From Eopsaltria australis (Eukaryota; Chordata; Aves; Passeriformes; Petroicidae), in the NCBI GenBank assembly GCA_034509425.1, contig JAVTVJ010000830.1, positions 62,001 to 126,000 of the forward strand: a DNA stretch of 64,000 bases, given 5' to 3'. A program made the translations under genes and the position numbers. Shown one piece after another: positions 34,640 to 46,216 of this stretch; positions within the stretch are counted from its first letter, which is position 1, and every line of letters begins with the position of its first letter. The notes beneath the pieces were generated by a model. It was given only the letters and a program-made list of their open reading frames with translations, was not told where the DNA came from and ran no database searches.

Positions 34640-34790
34640 ATCCAAACATGGATCACCATGAACAGGGGTCACCGTGACTCCACCAAAAAGGGGTCACTGG
34701 GGATCATCCAATGCAGATCCTCCCATGGGGGATGGAGCCGGAGCAGTGCACGAAGCTCTTTTCGCACTCGGGGCACTCCCAGGCCTTCCC
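34640..34790 (-). other. ZNF-C 3' untranslated region
   Basis: Matches the tails of ZNF-B and ZNF-D, including the decayed extra finger (ECPECEKSF-like, about 34770-34745). Confidence 0.6.
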
Positions 34791-35531
34791 TTATTGGTGA
34801 CTCCGTTGGTGTCGGGTCATGTTAGAACTGTGGGACAATCTCTTCCCACATTGGCGACACACGTAGGGCCTCTCCCCAGTGTGGATGCGCCGGTGCACAA
34901 CGAGGTTGGAGTTTTGCTTGAAGCCCTTCCCGCAGTCGGGGCAGCGGAAGGGCCTCTCCTCTCTGTGAATCCGCTGATGCAAGAGGAGATAGGAGCTGGT
35001 CTGAAACCTCTTCCCACACTCATGACACTCGTAGGGCCTCTCCCCAGTGTGGATGAGTTGATGTGCCCTCAGGTCAGAGCTGCACAGGAAGCTCTTCCCA
35101 CATTCCCCACACTCATGGGGCCGTTCCCCAGTGTGGATCATATGGTGCTGGATTAGGCTGGACCTGCGGCTGAAGCTCTTCCCACATTCCAAGCACTCAT
35201 AGGGCTTTTCTCCAGTGTGGATCATCTGGTGCTGGATCAGATGGGAGTTGTTTCTGAAGCTCTGCCCGCATTCCCCACACTCATAGGGTCGTTCCCCACT
35301 GTGGATCCTCTGGTGCTGGCTGAGGTGGGACCTCTTCCTGAAGGCCTTCCCACATTCCAGACACTTGTGGGGCTTCATCTCGACCTGAAGTTTCTCCCCA
35401 AGCTCTGAGATTTGTGTGGATCTCCAGCTGCCTTCCCCGCACAGGGAGGGTCTTTCCTCCTCGCAGCTCCCTGGACGGCGTTTGCAGCCCCTCCTCGTGT
35501 GGCATCTCCAGGGCTTTTCCTCCTCCTCCAT
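34791..35531 (-). CDS. ZNF-C: C2H2 zinc-finger protein, seven fingers
   Basis: 246 residues without a break. ATG at 35531 is the first codon after a conserved acceptor (TAATTCCCAAG, about 35540) and matches the start in ZNF-A and ZNF-B. Residues 1-54 form a charged leader ([17 protein letters not shown]). Seven fingers follow with TGEKPY/TGERPY linkers. Predicted contact residues (-1,2,3,6): K-S-H-Q, N-S-H-Q, R-S-S-Q, C-S-D-A, T-S-Y-L, Q-S-N-V, H-S-N-R. All Cys and His ligands are present; finger 7 has Leu and Met in place of the two core hydrophobics (Phe, Leu). No KRAB, SCAN or BTB domain. Expected to be a nuclear DNA-binding protein; its target is unknown. This is the only zinc-finger unit in the window not interrupted by an ERV. 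Confidence 0.85.
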   Translation of the reverse strand: MEEEEKPWRCHTRRGCKRRPGSCEEERPSLCGEGSWRSTQISELGEKLQVEMKPHKCLECGKAFRKRSHLSQHQRIHSGERPYECGECGQSFRNNSHLIQHQMIHTGEKPYECLECGKSFSRRSSLIQHHMIHTGERPHECGECGKSFLCSSDLRAHQLIHTGERPYECHECGKRFQTSSYLLLHQRIHREERPFRCPDCGKGFKQNSNLVVHRRIHTGERPYVCRQCGKRLSHSSNMTRHQRSHQ

Positions 35532-36254
35532 CTGGCCAAGGCTTGGGAATTACAAATTCTGGTTTGGGGAGGAAAACAAGGGATGAGCACCTTGGGTTGA
35601 GACTTCCAGATGCCCAGGTCCAGCTCTAGAAGTCTCCGGGGTTTCTTTGGCTATAAAACACCAGACGACAAAAATTCAGCCCAGGAAAACCCTCCCAGGA
35701 GTTCCCCCTCTCTGATCCCTCCACTTTGGGGTCCTGGGGGTCTCCCTTCCCTGAGCTGACCAGGGTCCTGTGGCTCCTGCCGTTTCCCCTCTTCAGGGAC
35801 CCGCTTTGGGGTTGTGGGGGTGCCAGGTGTCCCTTCTCCCCTCACTCACTGATCCGAGCTTCTAGGGATCCCCCCTTATCCAGGCTCCCCACCACTCCAG
35901 GCTGCCAGGGATTCCCAGACCCGGCATCGCCCCTCTCTCCTTACCCAAGGCCGGGGCTCCTGGCGTCCCCCTCCACCGCTCTCCCGGAGGACCCCAAGTC
36001 CGATGTCCCCCTTCGCCCCCAGCACCAGGAGATCGCGATGTGGAGATCCCAAAATATCCCCCAAAGGGGCATTTGCGGCTCAGCTTTGGGGTACCCCAGA
36101 ATCCAAACATCCCTCACCCAAAAATGAAACCCTCCCAGGGACCCTTAATAAGATTTGGGGCTCGAACTGAGAAGCTGCGATCTCAAATGACGCCCCAGGA
36201 AGAAACGCGGCTCGGGGAGCCCCCGAGAGATTTGGGGGGAGCTTCTGCTCCCCG
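35532..36254 (-). other. ZNF-C intron
   Basis: Non-coding sequence between the finger exon and the first exon, colinear with the introns of ZNF-A and ZNF-B. A coding exon between them was not recognised. Confidence 0.5.
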
Positions 36255-36660
36255 CTCACCTGCGGATCCGCGGTGGACACTGGGGGTGACTGCCCCCTGC
36301 ACTTCCCCTGGTGCTCCTCCTCTTCCTCTGTCCCTTCTCTTCCTTCAGCTCCTCCTTCCCCGGCTCCTCCTCCATTCCTCCTCCCTCTCCGCCTCTTTCC
36401 TCATCCCGCCTCCCTCTCCTCTCCTCCTCTCCAGTCGTTCTCCCACTCCTTCCTCATCCCTCATCCTCCTCCTCCATCCCTTCTCCTGCTCGCCCCGGGC
36501 CCAGCGCCACCATTGGCCCCCTTTTCCCAGCGCCGTTGCATCCCGCGGGAGGAGCCGGGATGGAGCCGGGGCAGGTCGGGCTGGGGCAGCACTGGGCTCT
36601 TGACCCGGCCTGGGTGCCCCCCACGCGCCCATTCCCCAAATTCCCCTCGCCCCTCAGGGG
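36255..36660 (-). promoter_or_regulatory. ZNF-C CpG-rich promoter and first exon
   Basis: On the minus strand a CCGCAG/GTGAGC donor lies at about 36258-36272. Upstream is a purine-rich exon-like block and then the shared promoter stretch (36530-36610). The exon is probably untranslated. Confidence 0.6.
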
Positions 36661-37192
36661 TGTTCCAGTGCCTTTTGGGGTTTGCTGGGTGCTGTTCTGA
36701 GGTTCAGGTGCCTCCCAAGGCCCCCCCGATCGGGGGGATTCGGGGGGCACACACAGGGGTCCCCATTCCCGATCCATCCTGGGGCCGGTTCTGCCCCCCC
36801 GCCAATCACGGCCCTGGACAGGAGGGCTGGGAAGAAACCCATGACTGCATTCAAGTGACAGAGCTGCAGAACTGGGATAGGAGAGATTGAGGAGACATTC
36901 CCTGGCCTGAGGGAGAAAACGTGTTTATGGAAGGCTCTGCAAGGGCAGCAGAAAGGAAAAGAGTCCCAAGACACACTGTTGTTAAGGAAAGGGAATGACA
37001 CAAAGCACAGGTCACCGCCCCCATGCTCAGCTCACACCCCGCAGCTGGGTGTGCTTGCAAGAGCCTGGCACTGAAATGCCCTGAGCACCAAGGCTTCAAT
37101 ATCTTCTGCTAATAGCGTGGCAGCTCACAGGCTGGCACAAGCATTTCCCACTGCTGCAGCCACCACTGCATCACTTCTTAAGGCATTTTTAG
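36661..37192. other. No gene recognised
   Basis: Flank of ZNF-C up to ERV5. No coding similarity. Confidence 0.5.
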
Positions 37193-37196
37193 AACT

Positions 37197-37872
37197 TTTA
37201 TAAATAAAAGTGGGAAATTCGTGCTCAAATATGTAATATCGAAATATATAGTAAAAAAGGTTTAGTTGTAACCAGTTTTAGAACAAGCAGAGCCTGCCCA
37301 AGAAAAGAGTCGTGGCCTCGCTCAGGGAACTGATTTACATCCCTAAGACAGCATTACAGAGAAAGGCAGCACATCAGGAAAACATTCAGTCGACTCCTGA
37401 TATCTACATTTCCAAGGAGAACTTCCCGGCAGAGCTGATGGCAGAACTGATCGACCATCCCCGAAAATCCCATCCCAGCTCAAGTGTTAACGACCAGATC
37501 GGACCGAGATAAAGAACATCATGAACCATCAGATAACACCCCCGGATGATGAAAAATCGATCAAGCACAGGATGCGTTTTTGTCCACCTCAGTTTCATGA
37601 ATAGCATGCTTCATGAATATGCTGAGTGACAGAAATAATGCCCAAAATCCAGACTTCTCAGTCAAAACTGTATATAAACCAGCTGTTAGAAGCAGTCGGC
37701 GTGAACAGAGGGAGGTCTGATGTGATAGAGGTCAGACCTGCGTTCACCCAGTGCCAACCCCGGGCTTGGCACTGTCTCCCTTTTCGATCGTGGCATTGCG
37801 TGTTCGAACTCTCGGACACTAAATAAATTTTATATTTGTTTTACTATAAATTAAGCGTATTTATCTATAACA
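37197..37872 (+). repeat. ERV5 5' LTR
   Basis: The 3' copy begins TGTTATAAATA; here the G is lost (TTTATAAATA). TATATAAA at 37671-37678, AATAAA at 37822-37827, end TATAACA. The LTR ends form an inverted repeat (TGTTATA/TATAACA). Confidence 0.9.
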
Positions 37873-37875
37873 ATT

Positions 37876-37893
37876 TGGTGACCCCGACGTGAT
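37876..37893 (+). promoter_or_regulatory. ERV5 primer-binding site, tRNA-Trp type
   Basis: TGGTGACCCCGACGTGAT, three bases after the LTR. This equals the tryptophan tRNA primer site known from avian alpharetroviruses. Confidence 0.9.
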
Positions 37894-38623
37894 GCGACCC
37901 TGGGACTGCTGGCTCCCCCGTCCCCGCTCAGGAGGCGCCCCCGCTGAATTTAGGGGCCTGACGGAGCGGGGAGTCCTGATGACCAATCGTATCAACGAAC
38001 ACAGTTCTCGAGATTTTTACCACGTATCGAAAAGGAGGATAAAAAGAGCTCTCAGGGAACTCAGGGGAGATCGGGGAGATCTCCGAAACTGCGGCTAATT
38101 TATTCGCTCATAAAAATCTACGTGCACGAAGAGCCCACGCAAGAAAAAGAACCGTAAGTATTGCATGGTTGGGCGAGGTGTGATCGAGCGTGTGTGTGTG
38201 TGTGAGACGTGAAATCTTCACGAAGCAAGTGCGGACCCCAAGATCGCAGTTCCTCTCTCCCGCGAGGGAAGAGGTCAGTCGCGGGGGAAGTGAAAGATAG
38301 GAAAAAAGGGGGGGGGGCTGCGCGGAAACCCCGGTTACACACACGTCAAGCCCAAATTTTCCGAGGAATTCGGGGGATCGATCACGGAAGGCCAGAGGGG
38401 AGGGTACGTTCTTTTAGAGTTCAGGAACTGGTAAACCTTCTGGTCTCGGACTAGGTAAGTCCAGGATAAGTTTTCAGGAAAGAGAGCTGTTACCAGTGGA
38501 AAACCCCCGGAACGGTTCTCTGCAGGGCCAATAAACTGGTAAAATATCATAGTAGAATTGTAAACGGTACCGATCACAGCTGAAAAAGAAAAAAAGGTAA
38601 GACAAGCTAGCTAAGATTAAAAC
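37894..38623 (+). other. ERV5 leader
   Basis: About 730 bases between primer site and gag. Contains a short TG repeat at about 38191-38203 and a G run near 38306-38317. Packaging and splice-donor signals are expected here; several AG/GTAAG-like sites exist (for example near 38152 and 38454), but none can be singled out. Confidence 0.6.
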
Positions 38624-40222
38624 ATGGGGCAGAGAAAGAACAAGCCTCAGAGAAAATCCCGGGAAAAACCCCTGAGAGGGAGTATGCAGAGCATACCCGA
38701 AATTCCCCTAGACAGCCCCTTGGGCTGGTTGTTAGAACACTGGGGGGATTATTTGAGCCTTAACACAAAATCCAAAGAAAAAATGGTGTATTACTGCATT
38801 GAAGTTTGGGGAGGCAAGAAAATTAGAGAACACTTAATGTGGCCCATTTTTGGCACCTTTGAAAAATGGACCTGCTGAGCCCTAAATAGCTATGTGGGCT
38901 CGGGCAGCGAAGAGGAGAAGGAATATGCTAAAGTCTGGGAGGACGCTAGAGTGGGACTTCTCCCGGTTAGAGCCCATAAGTCCCCCGCGACCAAAAACGA
39001 GACTTGGGACCCCCTGGACCATCTCCCTCCCCCCTATACAATTCCTCAACACCAGCCTGTAATACCTGATGCACCCCCTATGGACGGTACGGTGGCTGCA
39101 GCAGCAGCAGTCGCAGCAGCAGAGCCAGCTCCGGTGCCGCGGGCATACCCTCAGCTCCCGAAAAATCCCCTTCTGACACACATTAAAGACGAAAACCAGA
39201 CGGCTCCCACTGAAGTGACTGACTCCCCTTTGGCTAACAGGACACGACTACAGACTAAGAAACTAAATGACAAACTCAGTAAAGACGATGAGGAAAATCT
39301 TAAACTCTTCCCACTGAGACAAGTACCAACAGCCCCGGGGGTTATTGGATATATAAATATACCCATTAACACCGGAGATGTGAGAGCATTTAAAAAGGAA
39401 ATGGGAAAGTTAATGGATGACCCCTTGGGCATGGCAGATAGGCTAGATGAATTTCTGGGAACCAGCATATATTCATTTGAGGATATAAACACGATTTTGA
39501 GGTCCTTGTTTAGTCATGAGGAACGGGAAATGATTTAACAAGCCGGGGTACGGGATTGGGAATGGAGAAACCCCCAAGGGACCCCGGGAAGCCTGAAATA
39601 GCCTAATCAAGATCCGGGTTGGGACCCACAAACGGAGGAGGGGAGGCGAAATATGATTGATCTCAGGAATATTGTTATACAAGGGGTTAGGGATGCAGTA
39701 CCCAAGGGACAGAATATGAGCAAGGTTTTTGGGGAATGCCAAGGAAAAGATGAGACACCCACCGAGTGATTAGAAAGATTAAAGCGAAATTTACAAATGT
39801 ATTCAGGGACAGACCCGACCTCACCAGTAGGGGAAATATTACTTAAAACCCAGTTCGTGGCAAAATCTTGGGAGGACATTTGGAAGAAATTAGAAAAGAT
39901 AGATAATTGGCAAGAGAAAGGGCTGCAGGAGCTCCTCAGAGAAGCCCAGCGCATATACATGCGAAGGGACGAGGAGAAGCAAAAAGCTCAGGCGAGAGTA
40001 TTAGTAGCAGCAGTTCGAGAAGCCCAGAAGCAGGAGCGATTCCAAACCCTGGTAAGTTTGACACAAAATGCGGGACAGTGGAAGAAACTTCCCACCCATC
40101 AGAGGCAATACCCTGATAACCAGAAGAATACCCCAGAGTGTTTTTACTGCAAAATGAAGGGACATCTTAAAAAGGATTGCAAAAAGAGGCTAAGGGATGA
40201 AAAGATTTTTCAAGCAGACTAG
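38624..40222 (+). pseudogene. ERV5 gag, four in-frame stops
   Basis: One frame throughout. MGQRKN gives a myristoylation glycine and a basic N-terminus (matrix). A PPPY late-domain motif, used to recruit the budding machinery, is at about 39029-39040. The capsid is at about 39290-39960, followed by a charged helix and one zinc knuckle CFYCKMKGHLKKDC (40139-40180). Stops interrupt it at 38876 (TGA), 39536 (TAA), 39599 (TAG) and 39767 (TGA). The natural end is TAG at 40220-40222, after which protease continues in the same frame. One gammaretrovirus-type zinc knuckle and the in-frame TAG support the classification. Confidence 0.85.
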
Positions 40223-40469
40223 AGGTGTCAGGGGCTCCTTACTTTAGGGTCCATAACAACAACAGAGCCCTTGATAAAACTGAAATTGGGACCCTTAAAA
40301 CAAGAACTGATGTTTTTAGTGGATTCTGGAGCTGAACGGAGCACGGTTCAGCAATTACCCTCAGGGTGTGTTAAAAGTAAAGAAACTGTGGTGGTGATAG
40401 GGTATATTTAAAGTCCCTGTTATTAAAGATGTTGAAATAGAGTCAGAAACTAAGACATGCCTAGGTAAC
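40223..40469 (+). pseudogene. ERV5 protease, frameshifted
   Basis: Starts right after the gag TAG. The active-site triplet is Asp-Ser-Gly (40322-40330, FLVDSGAERS) rather than the more common Asp-Thr-Gly; both occur in retroviral proteases. A stop at about 40409 and a shift near 40405 move the frame to that of RT. Confidence 0.75.
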
Positions 40470-43400
40470 ATGCTATTAGTAGAAGAGGCAGATTATAATT
40501 TATTAGGAAGAGATTTAATGGTGATACTGGAAGTCAGTTTGATCGTGCAGGAGGCACGACTGGTAGTAAGTTTGTATAAATTGACTGAAGAGGATGAGAG
40601 CAAAATAGATCCAAGGGTTTGGTATGCCCAGGGGGAGGCCAGCAGAATAGAAATGACACCTATCCATATAGAGATTGAGAGACCAGAAGAACCTATCAGG
40701 GTTAAACAATATCCCATCCCGATGGAAGGTCGAAGGGGACGGAAGCCGATAATAGATAATCTTATAATACAAGGAACCCTGGAGCCGTGTATGTCAAGAC
40801 ACAACACTCCTATTCTAGCAGTATTAAAATCTGATGGACGTTATCGGCTGGTGCAGGACTTGAGAGCAGTCAACGCGAGAACCAAAACCCTATTCCCAAT
40901 GGTCCCAAACCCCTACACTTTGTTAAATAATATTTCCCCCAAGGATATATGGTACAGTGTAATAGATCTAAAAGATGCATTTTGGGCCTGTCCCCTGGCA
41001 GAAGAAAGCCGGGATTTTTTTGCTTTTCAGTGGGAGGATCCAGAGACAAACAGAAAACAGCAGTTGAGGTGGACCTCTTTACCCCAAGGCTTTGTGGACG
41101 CTCCAAATTTATTTGGACAAGCTTTAGAACAGGTATTAAGTCACTTTAAACCGGTAAATGGAACCAAGCTGCTCCAGTATGTAGATGATCTTTTGGTAGC
41201 CGGTCAGTCTGAGGGGGAGGTGAGACAAACCACTATAGGATTGTTGAACTTCTTAGGAGATAAGGGGTTAAAGGTCTCAAAATCCAAATTACAGTTCACA
41301 GAACCTGACGTAAAGTACCTTGGGTATTGGCTAACCAAAGGGAAGAAGAAGCTAGATCCCGAAAGGGTGACAGGTACCATAACTCTACCCCCTCCCAGTA
41401 CTAAAAGGGAAGTCAGACGGGTATTGGGGCTTGTTGGATATTGCCGACAATGGATTGAAAATTATAGTGAGAAGGTAAAGTTTTTATATGAAAAATTAAC
41501 AGCAGATCAGATTAAATGGACAGATCAAGATGAGGAAAAATTCCAAGAACTAAAAGAGGCACTCATAACTGCCCCAGTCCTAAGTCTCCCGGACATAAAA
41601 AGGCAGTTCCAGTTGTTTGTGGATGTAAATAACCACACTGCTTATGGAATCTTGACCCAAGACTGGGCTGGCACAAAGAAACCTGTAAGCTATGTATCAA
41701 AGCTTTTAGACCCTGTGAGCAGGGGATGGCCCACGTGTCTGCAAGCTATAGTAGCAGTAGCTTTACTAGTAGAAGAAGCTAAGAAGGTAACCTTTGGGGC
41801 ACCATTAGTAGTTTTTACCCCCCATAGTGTGAGAAACCTGTTGCAGCAGAAAGCAGAAAAATGGCTCACTGATGCCCGGCTACTGAAATATGAAGCTATG
41901 CTAGTTCATTCAGGAGAGCTGGAGTTACGGACAACCAGTGCACAAAACCCCACCCAATTTTTATTTGGAAGTGTTTCAGAGGTCCCAGTCCACAATTGTG
42001 CTGAAATTGTTACATTACAGACTAAGATCCGACCAGATTTAGAGGCAGAGGAATTAGACGAAGGTGAGAAATGGTTTGTAGACGGTTCAGAAAGGGTAAT
42101 AGATGGGAAAAGAAAGTCAGGCTATGCAATAGTGGATGGTAAGACAGGACAGACAGTGGAGTCAGGCCCACTGGATCCTAGTTGGTCAGCTCAGGCATGT
42201 GAATTATATGCAGTTTTACGAGCATTACAGGGATTAAAAGAAAGGAAAGGAACAATTTTTACAGACTCAAAATACGCTTTTGGTGTGGTACATACATTTG
42301 GAAAGATTTGGGAAGAAAAAGGACTTATCAACACACGAGGGAGAGGTCTAATTCATGGGGAGATAATCAAAAGAATCTTAGAGGCAATCAGAGAACCAGA
42401 AGCAATAGCGATAGTCCATGTAAAGGGACACCAATCGGGGCTACAATTCCGGACCAGAGGGAACAACTTAGCCGATAAAGAAGCCAAGAATGCAGCTTTA
42501 ATGAAAGTAAGTACCCTCAGGATCAGAGAATCCAAGACACAGGATTACCCTACCCATCCCTCTGCGAAAGAAATAGAGTTCTTTCAGGAACTGGGGGCTA
42601 AATTGGAAGAAGGTAAGTGGAAACTTCCAGATGGGAGAGAACTAATATCTAAAGAATATGGTAGAAAAATTTTGAAAAGGTTACATCAACAGACACACTG
42701 GGGAACAAAAGCATTAGCAGAACAATTCCTGAAATTTTTTGGATGCAAGGGAATCTATCAATTAGCAAATCAAGGGGTACGGGGATGCATGATATGTCAA
42801 AGGGTGAACTGAACGACCTCCCGGAAAACTGCATTGGGAAGTCGGCCCGTAGCACACCGTCCTTTTGAAAGGATTCAAATAGACTTCACAGATCTGCCAA
42901 AGGTAGGAAGATTTAAGAATCTCTTAGTCTTAGTTGACAAACTAACTCATTGGGTAGAAGCTTACCCCACTGCAAGGGCGACTGCCTGAACAGTATCCAA
43001 AATATTGTTAGAGGAAATCATCCCTCGATATGGTATAGTAAATTATATCGATTCGGATCAGGGAACACATTTTACCTCAAAAATTATTAAGCAATTAGCA
43101 GAAGCCCTGGGAATCAGATGGGAATATCATACTCCCTGGCACCCCCAGAGTTCAGGCCAGGTCGAGAGAATGAACCAAACACTAAAAGCACAACTTTCAA
43201 AATTAATGTTAGAAACTCGAATGACATGGGTAAAATGTCTTCCCCTCGCTCTATTGAATATTAGAACTATGCCTCATTCAGAATCCGGGCTTTCACCCTT
43301 CGAATTATTGTATGGGATGCCCTATGAACACGGGATGCCCATAGGACATCCTGGGATAGAGGATGCACAAATAGGGCCATACCTCACAATGTTAAATCAA

Positions 43401-43706
43401 AATTTACAAGAATTAAGAAAATGTGGTTTGATTTCACAGAGTTCACCCTTGGATTTTGCCATTCATAAGATACAGCCAGGAGATAATGTACTAATAAAAT
43501 CGTGGAAAGACACCCCGCTAACACCCCACTGGGAGGGCCCCTTTCTCGTCCTCCTCACCACAGACATCACAATCCGCACCGCCGAGAAGGGCTGGACACA
43601 CGCATCTCGCATAAAGAAAATCGAAACTCACCGTGAATCGCCTAAGTGGAGAGTGGCCTCTTCTCCAGGAGATTTGAAGCTAAAACTACACTGCCACAAT
43701 AAATGA
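40470..43706 (+). pseudogene. ERV5 RT-RNase H-integrase, two stops
   Basis: RT with fingers (LKSDGRYRLVQDLRAVN), palm Asp (VIDLKDAFWACPL) and YVDD at 41178-41189, thumb and connection. RNase H (about 42070-42500) keeps its acidic residues: FVDGSE, CELYAVLRAL, FTDSKYAFG, NNLADKEAK. Integrase has a His/Cys end (LHQQTHWG ... CMIC), then IQIDFTDLP, YIDSDQGTHF and HPQSSGQVERMN carrying Asp, Asp and Glu. Stops: TGA 42810-42812 and TGA 42987-42989. The frame ends at 43704-43706. Best-preserved pol in the window, but not functional as it stands. Confidence 0.9.
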
Positions 43707-44581
43707 CCCAGAGAGAGCAGATAAGTTGTATAAATGCCAATTGTACTTGTTATCCCTTTGTATCTTTTAAGTGTAAATATTGCCAAGAGATTTGGGTAGT
43801 TCACTGTTGCAGGGGATATCCTCCTAAAGCATTGTGCACTAAATCTATTGAAGAGGAACAGGAGCTGACTAGCCTTGTATTACATCTTGCTACCGGTTTA
43901 GGACTAATTGAACTAGATTCAATATTGTGGTTCCGGATTTTCACAATGGGGGTGAGGGGAGAATTAGACTCACAAGCTCAAATTTTAACTATCGAGTGCC
44001 GACGGTCAAACAGAGGCCCTGCAGCACTGACGCGGTCAAATTCTCTCGGTGGGAGACATATAAAAGGCGGTATGCTACTTGGATCTATGCCAGGGGCCTG
44101 GAAGAATACGCCTGCTGCCGTGAAGATGGCTTACCCCGCCGCTGGTGGCAACCCAGTGGGCGGAGGCGTCGGCAGAGGAGTACACCTATGGAGGCCCCTG
44201 ATGATCCTGAGCCTGCTCATATACCAGACAATCAGTTTGCAAACTGAGAGTCAGGCCCAAACAAGGGAGCAAAACTTAACCACAGAATGTAGGTTGTGTA
44301 AAATGCCCCCTCGGGAAGGCCAAAGCCTGTCCCCAGACCGCACTAATTGGACCCTAAGACACTGTGAAAATGGAAAGCTGAGAGGGCCCTGCGAGATTAA
44401 CAGCACTCGATATGGGATTTGCAAATTGAACAACGAAGTAAATTGCTTCCTCTGGAATGCAAGATCCAAATACAGGCACCCAAAGCTCCTGGTCCGAAGT
44501 AATATAAACCATAAAAGACAAAAAAGAAATGTAAAACTTGAGCATATATCAGAATGTAAACTGTGTAATCGGACAGTATAG
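43703..44581 (+). pseudogene. ERV5 env N-terminal frame with Cys-rich start
   Basis: 292-residue open frame whose ATG overlaps the pol stop (ATGA at 43703-43706). Residues 1-45 are unusually rich in Cys (C-T-C, KCKYC, HCC). Residues about 160-180 contain a hydrophobic segment (RPLMILSLLIYQTISLQ) that fits an env signal peptide. The part after it has C-x-x-C pairs and NxT sites, ending in a basic KRQKRN. The C-terminal part is probably env surface sequence. The Cys-rich start was not recognised; it may be an upstream reading frame with no function. Confidence 0.55.
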
Positions 44582-45536
44582 GTTAGTAGACAAATGAAAT
44601 CAGTGTTTTTAAGATATTTTCAAGTTAACCATAAATGTTATGATAACTCTAAATTAAGTATATGTGTAATGGAAGGCAAAACTTACTGAGTAAGACAGAA
44701 TGTGAAGTATGCAAATGATAATCAAGCATGCTTGCCATATGGAAGAACATTTTGCTTTTTGAGAAACAAGAAGGGAATAGACCCAGAACATAGTATTAAA
44801 CAAGTAGCATTGAAAATAAAAAGGCAAGAATCAGAGATGAGGAAAAAAAAGGTTAGAACAAGAGAAGTTACAGGTGTTAAGCAACCAATATGACCAAATA
44901 GAAAAGCAATATGATGAATGAGGATTGCCGGCTCCCAGCCAAAATTTATTTATTGATTTAATGCAAGAAATTGCTACTGAACTGAAGTTGTCTAACTGTG
45001 AAATTTGTAAGAGATTAAAATCAGCAAAAAATAACCTTGGAAAGGAGAAGGGTTAACTCCAGGGCAGCTTCTAAAATAGAATCAAGAGCAAACCCCCAGA
45101 TCTACTCAAAGAGAATAATAACATTAACCTGTGTTAGTACAAAAGCACTGGAGCTAACCCTTTCCAATCCCTTGAAAATCTGAGAAAATATTGACAAGAA
45201 CCAGAAAACCTGAAAGTAAATTGAAAAACCCCCAATAGCATATACTGGATATGTGGTAAGAAAGAATACAGTGAATTACCCCATAAATAGAAAAGTTCAT
45301 GTACTTTAGGCATGATTCGGCCCTCATTTTTTACACTCCCGAAATCAGAGAGCAGCCTCCTAGGGGCACCCCTGTATGAAACCTTGAACAAGAAAAAAAG
45401 AGAAATCAACAAAGAGCTACCTATGGCTGGGGGTAATCAAAAGTAGGGAGAAGAAGACTGGCCTGCAGAAAGAATCATAGAGTACTATGGTCCTGCCACA
45501 AGGGCCCAAGACGAGAGCTATGGGTATCAGACCCCA
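44582..45536 (+). pseudogene. ERV5 degraded env middle
   Basis: Only short open pieces separated by stops (for example 44702-44893). Probably surface-subunit sequence by position. Confidence 0.5.
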
Positions 45537-46199
45537 GTGTATTTGCTTAACAGGTTAATTAGGCTCCAAGCCGTAGTAGAGGTAGTATCAAATCATACCT
45601 CAAATGCACTGGAGCTCCTAGCAACACAACACTCTCAAATGCGGGCATTTGTATATCAAAACAGGATTGCCCTAGACTATCTGTTAGCAGAGGAAGAGGG
45701 AGTCTGTGAGAAATTCAATAAATCTGAATGCTGCATTGAAATAAATGACTATGGTGAGACTATTAGGGGCCTTGCAGCAGAAATAAAAAAAAGTAGCTCA
45801 TGTCCCAGTCCAGAAATGGAATTCTATTTTACAAACAACATAGTGGAACAATTTATTCGAAGGAGCATGATAGAAAACAATTATATTCTTCATACTATGC
45901 TCAGTAGCAAGAATAATATTTATGCCATGTCTGATTCTGTGTTTTATCCAGCTAATCCATTCTATGGTACAGGGCATGCAAGCAGCAGCAATACCAATAG
46001 ATCCAGAATTAGCCCCAAGAAAGATAGGACATCCCACAAATATCTCAAAAATTATGAAATTGAAAGAAGAAAAAGAAAGTAGTATAGCAACAGAAGCTCT
46101 AATGAAATTCGAGAAACAAATAAAAACCAATGAAAAATGAAGTATAAATATTTGTAAAAATGTTTTTTTATATTCTGAGCACAAATTAATGTTACCAAT
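45537..46199 (+). pseudogene. ERV5 env transmembrane region
   Basis: Contains a coiled coil with NHTSNALELLATQHSQMRAF, then the conserved RIALDYLLAEEEGVC and a C-x7-CC motif (CEKFNKSECC, about 45711-45740), typical of retroviral TM subunits. A frame break near 45920 separates a cytoplasmic-tail-like part in another frame (45922-46140). No intact membrane anchor remains. Confidence 0.75.
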
Positions 46200-46216
46200 T
46201 AAAAAGAGGGGGGAAT
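46200..46216 (+). promoter_or_regulatory. ERV5 polypurine tract
   Basis: Purine-rich AAAAAGAGGGGGGAA directly before the 3' LTR. Confidence 0.85.

Noticed and set aside
23132..43000. G-to-A hypermutation (DNA editing) as the cause of the many TGA/TAG stops in ERV3 and ERV5
   Set aside because: The stops fit CGA-to-TGA changes at CpG sites or TGG-to-TGA about equally well. Without related copies to compare, no excess of G-to-A can be shown.
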